Shown one piece after another: positions 44,808 through 54,165 of a stretch of DNA of 64,000 nt (within the stretch, counting starts at the first letter, position 1; every line of letters starts with the position of its first letter). The DNA is from Streptomyces lucensis JCM 4490 (GTDB lineage Bacteria > Actinomycetota > Actinomycetes > Streptomycetales > Streptomycetaceae). The position numbers were made by a program, and so were the translations under genes. The notes under the pieces were generated by a model. The model worked only from the letters and a program-made list of their open reading frames with translations, searched no databases and was not told the DNA's origin. The stretch spans positions 124,001 through 188,000 of the forward strand of contig NZ_BMUE01000014.1 in NCBI RefSeq assembly GCF_014650035.1. Direction: 5' to 3'.

Positions 44808-45992
44808 ATGTCTATCTCCGCCACCGATCGCGCCGCGCACCCGCAGACCCTGTGGGCGGCCCGCGGCCGCCACACCGGTTCCGCTCCCGAGGAGGTCGTC
44901 CGGCGTACGCTGCGCCGGCACAAGGAGAGCGGTGACATCGACGACTTCGCCGAGCCGCCCGGGCCCGGGGACGCGGGACACCGGGTCTTCGAGGCACGCT
45001 GGCGGACCGACGGCACGGTGGCCGTACGGGCTCGGCTGACCCTGGTACCGGGCGCGGGCCGGCCGGAGGGACACCAGTGGCGGCTGATCGCGGAGGCGGA
45101 GCGCCCGTGGGACGACGCCTGGCCCTCGCCCGCGACCCTGTTCTGGCCCGAGGCCGGTCCGGGCGAGGGTGACGACGGCGCCTGGGACCACCACGCCGGC
45201 GTCGCCGGGGTGCGCCTGCGGCAGGTCAACGCGCTGCCCGCGGACGACAAGGAGATGCGGCGGCGGCTGCGGGACGCGGCCCGTGAGGCCTGGTGCGTCC
45301 ATCTCGTCGTGCACGAGGCGATGACCCCGGACGAGCGGGGCCGGCTGCCGCTGAGCCGGCTGCTGCCGCCCGGCCTGCGGCACCGCGTGGTCGAGCACCG
45401 CGCGGCCCCGCACCAGCTGCGCGCCGTGAACTGGGCGCTGAAGGACCTCGGCGTCGAAGTGCCGCGCGGCGGCGCCGTGCTGCTGCCCCCGGACCCGGCG
45501 CCGAAGGACTACGACGGCCGGGAGCACCGTGTGCGCAGCGTCTTCCTGGACGGCTCGGAGCCGGCCGAACTCATCGCGGCACTAAGGCACTTCACCGCTC
45601 TTCCCCGGCCGCTGCCGCGGGACGCGCAGGAGGCGCTGACGGACCTGCGAGAGAACTGGACGCTGCTGACGCTGAGGGAGGAGCTGGAGCGTGAACGGCG
45701 GCTGGTCACCATGTACGCCGACGCGCTGGAGGCGATGACGAAGTCCCGGGACCTGTACAAGCAGGCCGCGGAGCAGGCCCTCGAGGCGCTGTCGGCCTAC
45801 CGCGACGTGCCCGCACCGGCGTTGCCGCAGCAGCAGCGTCCCGCGTCCCGGACCCCGGGCGCGCTCCAGCAGCTGACACGCACCTTCGAACGCCTGAAGC
45901 TCTCCGCCAAGGGAACCCGGACCTCATCCGAGGGCGGCACGAACCAGGCGGACCAGGTGGATCCGGCGGACGGCACGGACCGGTCGTCGTGA
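44808..45992 (+). CDS. Unknown protein with C-terminal coiled coil
   Basis: A 394-residue protein that I do not recognise. It has no signal peptide or membrane segment. Residues 1-270 look globular, with several tryptophans (WRLIAEAERPWDDAWPSP, TLFWPE) and many charged residues. About 275-335 is a strongly charged helix likely to form a coiled coil (LTLREELERERRLVTMY). The last 60 residues are polar and disordered. ATG 44808 is used, and the N-terminus MSISATDRAAHPQTLW looks natural. It precedes the DUF1232 gene by 49 bases on the same strand and may be co-transcribed with it. Codon use is typical of the neighbours. Confidence 0.7.
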   Translation: MSISATDRAAHPQTLWAARGRHTGSAPEEVVRRTLRRHKESGDIDDFAEPPGPGDAGHRVFEARWRTDGTVAVRARLTLVPGAGRPEGHQWRLIAEAERPWDDAWPSPATLFWPEAGPGEGDDGAWDHHAGVAGVRLRQVNALPADDKEMRRRLRDAAREAWCVHLVVHEAMTPDERGRLPLSRLLPPGLRHRVVEHRAAPHQLRAVNWALKDLGVEVPRGGAVLLPPDPAPKDYDGREHRVRSVFLDGSEPAELIAALRHFTALPRPLPRDAQEALTDLRENWTLLTLREELERERRLVTMYADALEAMTKSRDLYKQAAEQALEALSAYRDVPAPALPQQQRPASRTPGALQQLTRTFERLKLSAKGTRTSSEGGTNQADQVDPADGTDRSS

Positions 45993-46041
45993 ACCCTCCG
46001 CCGAGTCCGCTTCGGCCCGCCCGCCGGGACAAGGAGGCCGG

Positions 46042-46329
46042 ATGGATTCCACCACGACCCTGCTGGTGATCGCCGCGGTCGTCGCGGCCGCGCTGTTCGC
46101 CGTCGCCGTCGCCCTGCTGGTGCGTCTGGTGCGCGCCCGGCGTACGCTGCGGCGGGCCGGACTGCCGACGGGGCCGCGCTGGGTGTTCTGGGCCGCGGTC
46201 GCGTATCTGCTGCTGCCCACCGACCTGCTGCCCGACCCTGTCTACCTGGACGACATCGGCGTACTGCTCCTCGCCCTGCGCAGCATGCGCGCCGCGCGCC
46301 CGCTGCCTCCGGGGACGACCGGGTCCTGA
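46042..46329 (+). CDS. DUF1232 (YkvA-like) small membrane protein
   Basis: A 95-residue protein with one strong N-terminal transmembrane helix (about 5-28) and the DUF1232 signature AYLLLPTDLLPDPVYLDDIG. Proteins with this motif are small membrane-associated proteins of unknown role. ATG 46042 has AAGGAGG eight bases upstream. It sits between the coiled-coil gene and the ComB-like gene, all on the plus strand and closely spaced, so one operon is possible. Confidence 0.82.
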   Translation: MDSTTTLLVIAAVVAAALFAVAVALLVRLVRARRTLRRAGLPTGPRWVFWAAVAYLLLPTDLLPDPVYLDDIGVLLLALRSMRAARPLPPGTTGS

Positions 46330-46370
46330 AACACCCCGCCGGCCCGGCGTCGTCACGGCATCATGGAGCG

Positions 46371-47087
46371 ATGCAGCCTGTGTTCACCGGCGTGGCCGAC
46401 GCTCCCGCGGCGCCCTGCGTCGCCGTGGTGGTGGACGTGATGCGCGCGTTCACCGTGGCCGCCTGGGCGTTCCGGCGCGGGGCCGAGCGGATCGTGTTCG
46501 CCGGTACGCTCGAGGAGGCCCTGGAGCTGAAGGCCCGTCACCCGGGATGGCTGGCCGTCCAGGACGGGGAGCCGGTGCCGGGCTTCGACCTCGCCAACTC
46601 CCCCGGCCGGCTGCGCTCCCACGACCTCCGCGGCCGTACGCTCGTGCAGAAGACCACCGCCGGCACGGTCGGGGCCCTGGCCGTGGCGCGGGCGCGGCTG
46701 CTGCTGTGCGCGAGCTTCGTGGTGGCCGGGGCGACCGCCGAGGTGCTGCGGCGGGCCCGGCCGGAGACGGTCGCCTTCGTGGTCACCGGGGACGGCGGGC
46801 GGGCCGAGGAGGATCTCGCCTGCGCCCAGTACATCGCGGAACGCGCCCGGGCCGGCGGCGCCCGCCCGGACCCCGGACCCTACCTCGACCGGGCCCGGCG
46901 TTCGCACGCCGCCGCGCGGCTGTCCGACGGGGTGCGGCGGGGCCTGCGCGGCGTCCACGCCGAGGACGTGGCGATGTGCCTGGAGGCGGACGCCTTCCCG
47001 TTCGCCATGACGGCCATCCGGGAGGACGGCCGCCTCGTCCTGCGCCCCGTGGAGCCCGGCGGGCCCCCGTCGCCGCCACCGGCCTGA
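46371..47087 (+). CDS. ComB-like 2-phosphosulfolactate phosphatase family protein
   Basis: A 238-residue member of the ComB family, magnesium-dependent phosphatases first described in coenzyme M synthesis. Landmarks are VVVDVMRAFT at the start, QDGEPVPGFDLANSPGRL near residue 61 and TTAGTVGAL near 97. Streptomyces does not make coenzyme M, so the physiological substrate must differ. ATG 46371 follows the DUF1232 stop by 41 bases. The last 12 residues are Pro-rich; their coding sequence is repeated 193 bp downstream, at the edge of a decayed duplication. Confidence 0.85.
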   Translation: MQPVFTGVADAPAAPCVAVVVDVMRAFTVAAWAFRRGAERIVFAGTLEEALELKARHPGWLAVQDGEPVPGFDLANSPGRLRSHDLRGRTLVQKTTAGTVGALAVARARLLLCASFVVAGATAEVLRRARPETVAFVVTGDGGRAEEDLACAQYIAERARAGGARPDPGPYLDRARRSHAAARLSDGVRRGLRGVHAEDVAMCLEADAFPFAMTAIREDGRLVLRPVEPGGPPSPPPA

Positions 47088-47270
47088 CCCGCTCACCACT
47101 CGCGTCGTGCACCCGGCGCGAACACCGGTACCGCCGCAGCCGACGCGGCCACCGCCGCACCGGCGAGCGACGGCCGGCCGCCCGACACCTGGTGCTCCCC
47201 CTTGCGTCCGGCCGAGGAACGACCACCTCGTCCCGCGCCCCCAGGAGCCCGGCGGGCCCCCGTCGCCGCC
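47051..47270. repeat. Imperfect ~190-bp tandem duplication at a convergent gene junction
   Basis: A 27-bp segment is identical at 47051-47077 (end of the ComB-like gene) and 47244-47270, offset 193 bp. The following sequence is also related: minus-strand translation before 47165 gives LAGAAVAASAAAVPVF ending in GARREW and stop, clearly homologous to the real C-terminus LAGAAAAASALAAL ending in GARDRGE of the repeat protein. The left copy is thus a decayed duplicate of the 3' end of that gene. Confidence 0.65.
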
Positions 47271-47278
47271 GGCCCGCC

Positions 47279-48469
47279 TCACTCACCACGGTCGCGTGCG
47301 CCCTTGGTCAACGCGACCACCAGCACCGTCAGCGCCGCGAGGGCCGACGCGGCCGCCGCCGCCCCGGCGAGCAGCGGCGGGGCCAGGGTGGCGTCCCGCA
47401 GCCGGGACAGGCCGGGCGTGCCGAACCGGCCGCCGGCGAGCTGCCCCGCGGCCAGTACGGCCGTGACGCCCACCGCGGCGGTCGCAGCGACGAGCCGGGC
47501 CTGCACCGTGCGGGCGGGCAGGGCGAGGGCGAGGAGCATGCACAGTCCCGCGAGGACGACAGTCGCGCCGACCAGGCCCTGCGACAGGCCGGCGCCGTAG
47601 CGCGGGGCGTACGCGATCCCGCACAGGAACACCAGCGGCGCGGCCCTTCGGGCGAGCCGGAGGGAGAGGGCCTCGCTCGCGCCGTCCCCCGCGCCGTCCT
47701 TCGCGGACCCTTCCCCGTCCGGACGGCCCTTCCCGGAACGGTTCTCGGCGGGGCGGTCCTTCGCGGGGCGCTCCCTGCCGGACCGGCCCTTGGCGGGAGG
47801 GTCCTGCGGTGCGGACGCGGCAGGGGCGGGCGGGGCGGCGGAATCCGCGTACGCGGCGGGGCCGATGGGGGCGAGGGGCGTGAGGGGCGCCGGCCGGGGC
47901 GGCGGACCCTCGGGTGCCGTCCGGTCCGCGGCGAGCCGGCTGATCAGCTCGGCGACTTCCTCGACCGGCCGGCCGACGGCCACCGCACGCACCGCCGCGT
48001 GCCCGCAGTGCGGTTCCACCGGCGTACGGTGCAGCAGCCGCATCAGCCTGGTCACGTCCTCGAGCGAGCGGTGCTCGGTGGCGGCGCGGATCGCCTCGTC
48101 CGCGCCGTCGGCTCCCCGGGGCGGCTCCGTGAGCAGGGCCACCAGGCGCGCGACGTCCTCCACGGGGCGGTCGACCGCGGCCGCGCGCAGGGCGTCCGCC
48201 GTGGTCCGGGCGTGTTCGGGCGCGTCCTCCAGCAGGGTGATCAGCCGGACGACATCCTCCACGGGGCGGTCGGCGACCGCGGCGTGGACCAGGTCGTGCA
48301 GGGGATCGCCGGCGGGGGCGTCGTCCTGGTGCGGGACGTCCGGCCGCCGCTCGGGGGGCGCCGTGAGCCATGCGAGGAGCTGCGGCGACGGGGCCGCGAC
48401 GCCCGGGGCGGCCGGTACGGGCGCTATGAGGGAGTCGTCAGGACGGGAGGACGAGGAACGGGCGGTCAT
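47279..48469 (-). CDS. Membrane protein with four exact-period 33-residue helical repeats
   Basis: A 396-residue protein. After a 60-residue disordered start come four repeats with conserved core RPVEDVxRLxxLL; the arginines fall at residues 68, 101, 134 and 167, a period of exactly 33. About 185-265 is a charged Pro/Lys/Gly/Asp linker, and about 275-390 contains four hydrophobic helices. The repeat looks like a short helical-hairpin solenoid or an interaction array on the cytoplasmic side of a membrane anchor. I do not recognise a named family. ATG 48469 is taken as start. It is divergent from the first large sensor phosphatase. Confidence 0.72.
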   Translation of the reverse strand: MTARSSSSRPDDSLIAPVPAAPGVAAPSPQLLAWLTAPPERRPDVPHQDDAPAGDPLHDLVHAAVADRPVEDVVRLITLLEDAPEHARTTADALRAAAVDRPVEDVARLVALLTEPPRGADGADEAIRAATEHRSLEDVTRLMRLLHRTPVEPHCGHAAVRAVAVGRPVEEVAELISRLAADRTAPEGPPPRPAPLTPLAPIGPAAYADSAAPPAPAASAPQDPPAKGRSGRERPAKDRPAENRSGKGRPDGEGSAKDGAGDGASEALSLRLARRAAPLVFLCGIAYAPRYGAGLSQGLVGATVVLAGLCMLLALALPARTVQARLVAATAAVGVTAVLAAGQLAGGRFGTPGLSRLRDATLAPPLLAGAAAAASALAALTVLVVALTKGARDRGE

Positions 48470-48669
48470 CGCGGCTCCAGAGAAGGGTGCGGCCCCGCCG
48501 GCGCCCCCGCGCGGCGCACGGCATTACGCAGTCCATTACTAGGAGCGGCCCCGTGACCCCGCCACCCGGACGCGCCGCTGGTGTGACGCCCCCAGGTGCG
48601 ATCCGCGCTCCTCCTGGCGCATTCTTGCTGTGTCATCCACCCGGAGGCGCACGGGACGAGGTACGGCCG

Positions 48670-51171
48670 ATGGCTGGGAGCGGGGAGCAGACGGTCCGCA
48701 CGCGGGCCCGCCTGGCCACGCTGCTGGCCGACGCCTCGGCCGGGGCGCTGGGCGCGGTCGGCGGCCGCGGCGCGGGCGTGTACCTGCGCTCCGGCTCCCC
48801 GGGCCTGCTGCGCCTCGCGGTGCTGGCGGGACTGCCCGCGACGCTGTTCAAACCCTGGTGGCGGCTGCACCTGGGCCGCCCCTTCCCGGTCTCCGACGCC
48901 TTCCGGCTGGGCACGCAGGTGGTGCTGCCGAACGCCACGGAGACGGTGCGCAGGTACCCGCAGTTCGCGGCCGGCCTGCCCTTCCCCTTCGGGTCGGTGC
49001 ACGTGCCGGTGCCGGGCGGGTCCGAACCCCTGGGCGTCCTCACGGTGCTGCGCCCGGCGATGGCCGAGTCCGAGGACGAGCTGCTGGACCGGGAGGTGCT
49101 CGGGCGGCTGGCCGAGGGGCTGGGCGCCGAACTGCTCGGACTCGCGGACGGGGACCCGGACGCGGTCGTCTGGGACGGGGAGCCGCTGTGCGTGCGGCCG
49201 CCCGCGGCCCAGCCCGCGCGGGCCGTCATGGGGGGCTTCGACTGGGATCCGCAGACCTCGCGGGTCCGCGCCGACGACCGGCTGCAGGCACTCCTCGGCC
49301 TGCGTCCCGGCGAGTTCGCGGGCACGGACGCGGCCCTCGCGGACGCCGTGGCCCCGGCCGACGCGCACCGGATCCTGGCCGCGCTGCGCGACGCCGCCGC
49401 CGGCCGGCCTCCGGGCGCGCCGCTCGGCCTGCGCTCGCCGGACGGCACGCCTCGGCTGCTGGACCTGTGGCAGGCCGGCGACGACGGCGTCGCACCGCGG
49501 ATCGGCGGCGTGATCCTCGACCCTCCGGCCGGCTGCGCCGACAGAGCGGCCGACCTGCTGCCCCAGGGCGTGCTGGCGCTGGACCGGCTGGGTGTGATCG
49601 TGTACGCCAACCCGGCCGCCGCGCGGCTCGTGGGCCAGGACCGGGAGCGGCTGCTCGGGCGGGAGCTGTGGGAGGCCGTGCCGTGGCTGTCCGGGCCCCC
49701 GTACGACGACCACCTGCGGGGCGTCCTGCTGTCCTCGGCGCCGGTGCACTTCCATGCGCGGCGGCCGGGGGCCTGCCCGGAGGAGCCGGGCCAGGACGAC
49801 TGGCTCGCCGTGTCCGTGCACCCGGGGCCGGAGCTGCTGGCCTGCACGCTCGTCCCGGCCAGCCGCATGGACGCCCCGGTCGGACCGGTCCCGGACACGC
49901 ATGAGCCGGAGGACACGGTGGCGAGCGCGCACGCGCTGGCGCCGCTGTACCGGCCGATCGCACTGGCCATCGCGCTGACGGACGCGGTGACGGCCCGGCA
50001 GGTGTCGGAGGTGGTCGTGCGCGAGCTGCTGCCCGCGTTCGGCGGCCGCCGCCTCGCCATCTACCTGCTCCAGGAACGCCATCTGTACCTGGCCTGGGAG
50101 ACCGGCTTCCCGCAGGGGTTCCTCGCCCCCTTCGAGGGTGTCGGCCTCGACGAACACCTGCCCGGCGTGGAGACCCTCACCACGGGCCGGCCCCTGTTCT
50201 TCGAGTCGATGCGGCAGCTGGACGCCGCCTATCCGGGCATCGCCCTGGACGCCGAAGAGGGCTCCCGTGCCTTCCTGCCGCTGATCGCCTCCGGCCGGCC
50301 CGTCGGCTCCTGCATCCTCGGCTTCGACGCGTCGCGCCGGTTCAGCGCGGAGGAGCGCACGGTCCTCACCGCGCTCGCCGGCCTGATCGCGCACGCCATG
50401 GAACGCGCGCAGCGCTACGACAGCGAGGCGGCGCTGGCCCGCGGTCTGCAGCAGGCGCTGCTGCCGCGCCGGCTGTCGGCGCACCCGCGGGTGGAGACCG
50501 CCGGCCGCTACCTGCCCGGGACGCAGGGCCTGGACGTGGGCGGCGACTGGTACGACGTGGTGGAGGCCGGGGACGGGCTCGCTCTGGTCATCGGGGACGT
50601 GCAGGGGCACGGCGTGCAGGCGGCGGCGACCATGGGCCAGCTGCGCAGCGCGGTCCGGGCGTTCGCGCTGGGCGACCGTCCGCCGGACGAGGTGCTCAGC
50701 GGAACGAACCTCCTGCTGATCGACCTCGATCCGGGTCAGTTCGCCAGCTGCTGCTACCTGCGGCTGGACCCGGCCACCGGCCACGCCCGGGTCGCCCGGG
50801 CGGGGCATCCGCCGCCGCTGCTGTGCTCCCCCGACGGGCGGACCCGGCGGCTGGACATCCCCGGCGGTGTGGTCCTCGGCGTCGATCCGCAGGCCCGGTA
50901 CCCGGTGACCGAGCTGCTGCTGGAGCCGGACGCGATCCTCGCCCTGTACACGGACGGCCTGGTGGAGCGGCCCGGCGCCGACATCGACGACGGGATCACG
51001 GCGCTGCGGCAGGCCCTCGCCAAGGCAGGCGCGGCCGCGGGGCGCCGGGGCGGCCGGTCGCTGGCCAGGGTCGCCGACCGGCTCACGGCGACCGCCCGGC
51101 ACACCGCGGACCGGCCCGACGACGTGGCGCTGCTGCTCGCCGCCCGCCGCTCGTCGGCCGCCTACCCGTGA
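48670..51171 (+). CDS. GAF/PAS/PAS/GAF/SpoIIE sensor phosphatase
   Basis: An 833-residue soluble protein. Domains by eye: a GAF-like region (about 11-155), two PAS regions (about 186-290 and 296-395, the second with LLPQGVLALDRLGVIVYANPA), a GAF domain (about 435-595) and a SpoIIE phosphatase (about 615-825) with GGDWYDVV, GDVQGHGVQAA, TDGLVERPG and DDVALLL. It would integrate several signals and dephosphorylate an anti-anti-sigma factor. ATG 48670 is chosen with GAGG about nine bases upstream; the longer frame to 48487 is low-complexity. It is followed 80 bp later by a second sensor phosphatase. Confidence 0.88.
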   Translation: MAGSGEQTVRTRARLATLLADASAGALGAVGGRGAGVYLRSGSPGLLRLAVLAGLPATLFKPWWRLHLGRPFPVSDAFRLGTQVVLPNATETVRRYPQFAAGLPFPFGSVHVPVPGGSEPLGVLTVLRPAMAESEDELLDREVLGRLAEGLGAELLGLADGDPDAVVWDGEPLCVRPPAAQPARAVMGGFDWDPQTSRVRADDRLQALLGLRPGEFAGTDAALADAVAPADAHRILAALRDAAAGRPPGAPLGLRSPDGTPRLLDLWQAGDDGVAPRIGGVILDPPAGCADRAADLLPQGVLALDRLGVIVYANPAAARLVGQDRERLLGRELWEAVPWLSGPPYDDHLRGVLLSSAPVHFHARRPGACPEEPGQDDWLAVSVHPGPELLACTLVPASRMDAPVGPVPDTHEPEDTVASAHALAPLYRPIALAIALTDAVTARQVSEVVVRELLPAFGGRRLAIYLLQERHLYLAWETGFPQGFLAPFEGVGLDEHLPGVETLTTGRPLFFESMRQLDAAYPGIALDAEEGSRAFLPLIASGRPVGSCILGFDASRRFSAEERTVLTALAGLIAHAMERAQRYDSEAALARGLQQALLPRRLSAHPRVETAGRYLPGTQGLDVGGDWYDVVEAGDGLALVIGDVQGHGVQAAATMGQLRSAVRAFALGDRPPDEVLSGTNLLLIDLDPGQFASCCYLRLDPATGHARVARAGHPPPLLCSPDGRTRRLDIPGGVVLGVDPQARYPVTELLLEPDAILALYTDGLVERPGADIDDGITALRQALAKAGAAAGRRGGRSLARVADRLTATARHTADRPDDVALLLAARRSSAAYP

Positions 51172-51251
51172 CCCGCCCGGTGCGGTGCGGGCACCCATCA
51201 CCTCGGACGACGGTCTCGCCTGACGGGGCCGGGCAGTGTAGACATGGGCAC

Positions 51252-53987
51252 ATGGTGCGACTGCCCGGCCGGGCGACCCGGCCGTCCCGTCCTTCCGGGC
51301 GACCGCGCGCACCTCGCGAGGGGCGGCCGGACGGCAGCCGTGCGGAGGGCGAGCGGCCGGGGGTGCTGCGGTCGGTGGTGACCGGACGCAGCGTGGCCGG
51401 CCAGGTCTTCCTGCTGCAGGTGGTGATCGTGCTGCTGCTGGTCGTCTCGGCCGTGGTGGCGCAGGTGCTGCAGGTGCGGCACGACAGCGACGTCGAGGCC
51501 CGCAACCGCTCGCTCTCCGTCGCCCAGTCGTTCGCCAACGCGCCCGGTACGGCGGCCGCGCTGCGCTCCGCGCATCCCACGGCCCTGTTGCAGCCACGTG
51601 CGGAGGCCACCCGCAAGGCGACCGGGGTGGACTTCGTCGTCGTGATGAACACCGACGGGGTCCGTTACACGCATCCCAGACCCGACCGCATCGGCAAGCA
51701 GTTCGTCGGCACGATCGCCCCGGCCGTGGCCGGTGGCACCGTCGTCGAGCACGTCAACGGCACGATCGGCCCGCTCGTACAGGTCGTGGTGCCGGTGAAG
51801 GACGCCGGCGGCACCGTGGTCGGCCTGGTCTCGGCCGGTATCACCACCGCCCATGTGGGCGGGGCCGCCGACCAGCAGCTGCCGCTGCTGCTCGCCGCCG
51901 CGGCGGTGGCGCTCGCGCTGGCCACCGCGGGCACGGCCCTGGTCAGCAGGCGCCTGCTGCGCCAGACGCGTGGGCTGGGCCCGTACGAGATGACCCGGAT
52001 GTACGAGCACCACGACGCCGTGCTGCACGCGGTCCGCGAGGGCGTGCTGATCGTCGGCGGTGACGGGCGGCTGCTGCTCGCCAACGACGAGGCGCAGCGC
52101 CTGCTGGGCCTGCCACCGGACGCCGAGCGGCGCAGCGTGCTGGAGCTGGGGCTGGACGAGGAGACGGCGGCGCTGCTCGGCTCGGGGCGGGTCGCCACCG
52201 ACGAGGTGCACCTGGTCAAGGACCGGCTGCTGGCGATCAACCAGCGGCCCACGGATCTGCGCGGCGGCCCGCCCGGCAGCGTGACCACGCTGCGCGACTC
52301 CACCGAGCTGCGCGCGCTGTCCGGCCGCGCGGAGGTGGCGCGCGAGCGGCTGAACATGCTGTACGACGCCGGGGTGGGCATAGGCACCAGTCTGGACGTG
52401 ACCCGCACCGCCCAGGAGCTGGCCGATCTGGCGGTGCCCCGGTTCGCGGACTTCGCGACGGTGGACCTGTTCGACGCGGTGATCGGCGGCGACGAGCCGA
52501 AGCCCGGGACGGCGCTGCGCCGCGCGGCCTGCGCCGCCCTCCGCCCGGACGCCCCGCTGTACCCGGTCGGCGAGCGCATACGGTTCGTGGCCACCTCGCC
52601 GCAGGCCCGCAGCCTGACGACCGGGCAGTCGGTGGTTGAGCCCCGGCTGGGCACGGCGCCCGGCTGGCGCGCGCAGGACCTGGAGCGCACCGACCAGGTC
52701 CTGGCCTACGGCATCCATTCGCTGATCACGGTGCCGCTGCGGGCGGGCAGCCTGGTGCTGGGGGTGGTGAACTTCTGGCGGTCCCAGAAACCGCAGCCGT
52801 TCGACTCGGAGGAAGTGGCGCTCGCCGAGGAGCTGGTGGCGCGGGCGGCGGTGTCCATCGACAACGCCCGCCGGTACACGCGCGAGCACAGCATGGCGGT
52901 CACCCTCCAGCGCAGTCTGCTGCCGCGGTCGCTGCCGGAACAGGGCGCCCTGGAGATCGCCTACCGGTATCTGCCGGCGCAGTCCGGCGTGGGCGGCGAC
53001 TGGTTCGACGTGCTGCCGCTGTCCGGTGCCCGGGTGGCGCTCGTCGTCGGTGACGTCGTGGGCCACGGGCTGCACGCGGCGGCGACCATGGGCCGGCTGC
53101 GCACGGCCGTGCACAACTTCTCGGCGCTCGACCTTCCTCCCGACGAACTCCTGGGCCTGCTGGACGAGTTGGTGGGCCGGATCGACCAGGACGAGACACC
53201 GGCGGAGGGTTCGGCCGCGGTCACGGGCGCGACCTGCCTGTACGCCGTCTACGATCCGGTCTCCCGGCTGTGCACCGTGGCGCGGGCCGGTCATCCGCCG
53301 CCTGCGCTGGTGCGTCCCGGCGGCCGCGTGGAGTTCCCCGACGTGCCCGCGGGTCCGCCGCTGGGCCTGGGCGGACTGCCGTTCGAGGCGACCGAGCTGG
53401 AACTGCCCGAGGGCAGCCGCCTGGTGCTGTACACCGACGGCCTGGTGGAGGACCGGGAGCGGGACATCGACGAGGGGCTGGAACTGCTGGGCGACGCACT
53501 GCGCCGCACACCGGACTCCTCCCCCGAGGAGACCTGCCGCAGTGTGCTCGACCGCCTTCCGAACCGGCCGCGGGACGACGTGGCGCTGATCGTGGCCCGC
53601 ACACGCGTGCTGGGCGCGGACCGGGTGGCGCGGTGGCGGGTGCCGTCGGACCCGGCGGCCGTGTCGGAACTGCGGGGCTCGGTGACCCGGCAGCTCGCCG
53701 AATGGGAACTGGACGAGCTGGCGTTCACGACCGAGCTGGTCCTGAGCGAGCTGGTCACCAACGCCATCCGCTACGGACGCGGCCCGATCGGTGTGCGGCT
53801 GCTGCGCGAGCGCACGCTGATCTGCGAGGTCTCCGACGGCAGCACGACCTCACCGCACCTGCGGTACGCGGCGAGCACCGACGAGGGCGGCCGGGGCCTG
53901 TTCCTGGTGGCGCAGCTCGCCGAACGATGGGGCACCCGGTACACCGCCCACGGAAAGATCATCTGGGCGGAGCAGCTACTGCCCTGA
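51252..53987 (+). CDS. Membrane sensor: Cache/PAS/GAF/SpoIIE phosphatase plus RsbW-like ATPase
   Basis: A 911-residue protein. A transmembrane helix (about 50-72), an extracytoplasmic CitA/DcuS-type sensor domain (about 75-195, with MNTDGVRYTHPRPDRIGKQF), a second helix (about 210-230), PAS (about 255-350), GAF (about 365-545), SpoIIE phosphatase (about 565-775; GGDWFDVL, GDVVGHGLHAA) and a C-terminal GHKL ATPase (about 790-910; ELVTNAIRYG, DEGGRGLFLVAQ). Phosphatase and anti-sigma-like kinase in one chain is a known Streptomyces design. ATG 51252 is adopted without a strong ribosome site. The external domain resembles small carboxylate sensors, so a metabolite signal is likely. Confidence 0.88.
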   Translation: MVRLPGRATRPSRPSGRPRAPREGRPDGSRAEGERPGVLRSVVTGRSVAGQVFLLQVVIVLLLVVSAVVAQVLQVRHDSDVEARNRSLSVAQSFANAPGTAAALRSAHPTALLQPRAEATRKATGVDFVVVMNTDGVRYTHPRPDRIGKQFVGTIAPAVAGGTVVEHVNGTIGPLVQVVVPVKDAGGTVVGLVSAGITTAHVGGAADQQLPLLLAAAAVALALATAGTALVSRRLLRQTRGLGPYEMTRMYEHHDAVLHAVREGVLIVGGDGRLLLANDEAQRLLGLPPDAERRSVLELGLDEETAALLGSGRVATDEVHLVKDRLLAINQRPTDLRGGPPGSVTTLRDSTELRALSGRAEVARERLNMLYDAGVGIGTSLDVTRTAQELADLAVPRFADFATVDLFDAVIGGDEPKPGTALRRAACAALRPDAPLYPVGERIRFVATSPQARSLTTGQSVVEPRLGTAPGWRAQDLERTDQVLAYGIHSLITVPLRAGSLVLGVVNFWRSQKPQPFDSEEVALAEELVARAAVSIDNARRYTREHSMAVTLQRSLLPRSLPEQGALEIAYRYLPAQSGVGGDWFDVLPLSGARVALVVGDVVGHGLHAAATMGRLRTAVHNFSALDLPPDELLGLLDELVGRIDQDETPAEGSAAVTGATCLYAVYDPVSRLCTVARAGHPPPALVRPGGRVEFPDVPAGPPLGLGGLPFEATELELPEGSRLVLYTDGLVEDRERDIDEGLELLGDALRRTPDSSPEETCRSVLDRLPNRPRDDVALIVARTRVLGADRVARWRVPSDPAAVSELRGSVTRQLAEWELDELAFTTELVLSELVTNAIRYGRGPIGVRLLRERTLICEVSDGSTTSPHLRYAASTDEGGRGLFLVAQLAERWGTRYTAHGKIIWAEQLLP

Positions 53988-54165
53988 GCGGACGCCCGCA
54001 GACGGGGACGCGGACCGGGGGCAGGCCGAGGGCCCGGCGGATGCCGGCACCGGATGCGCCGCGTTCACCGGGCCCGTCAGGAGCGCCCGGCTGCGCGGCG
54101 CCCGGGGGTGCACGGCCCGCCGGGCCCGTCCCGGATACCCGGTCCGCGCGGAAGCGGACGGCGGG

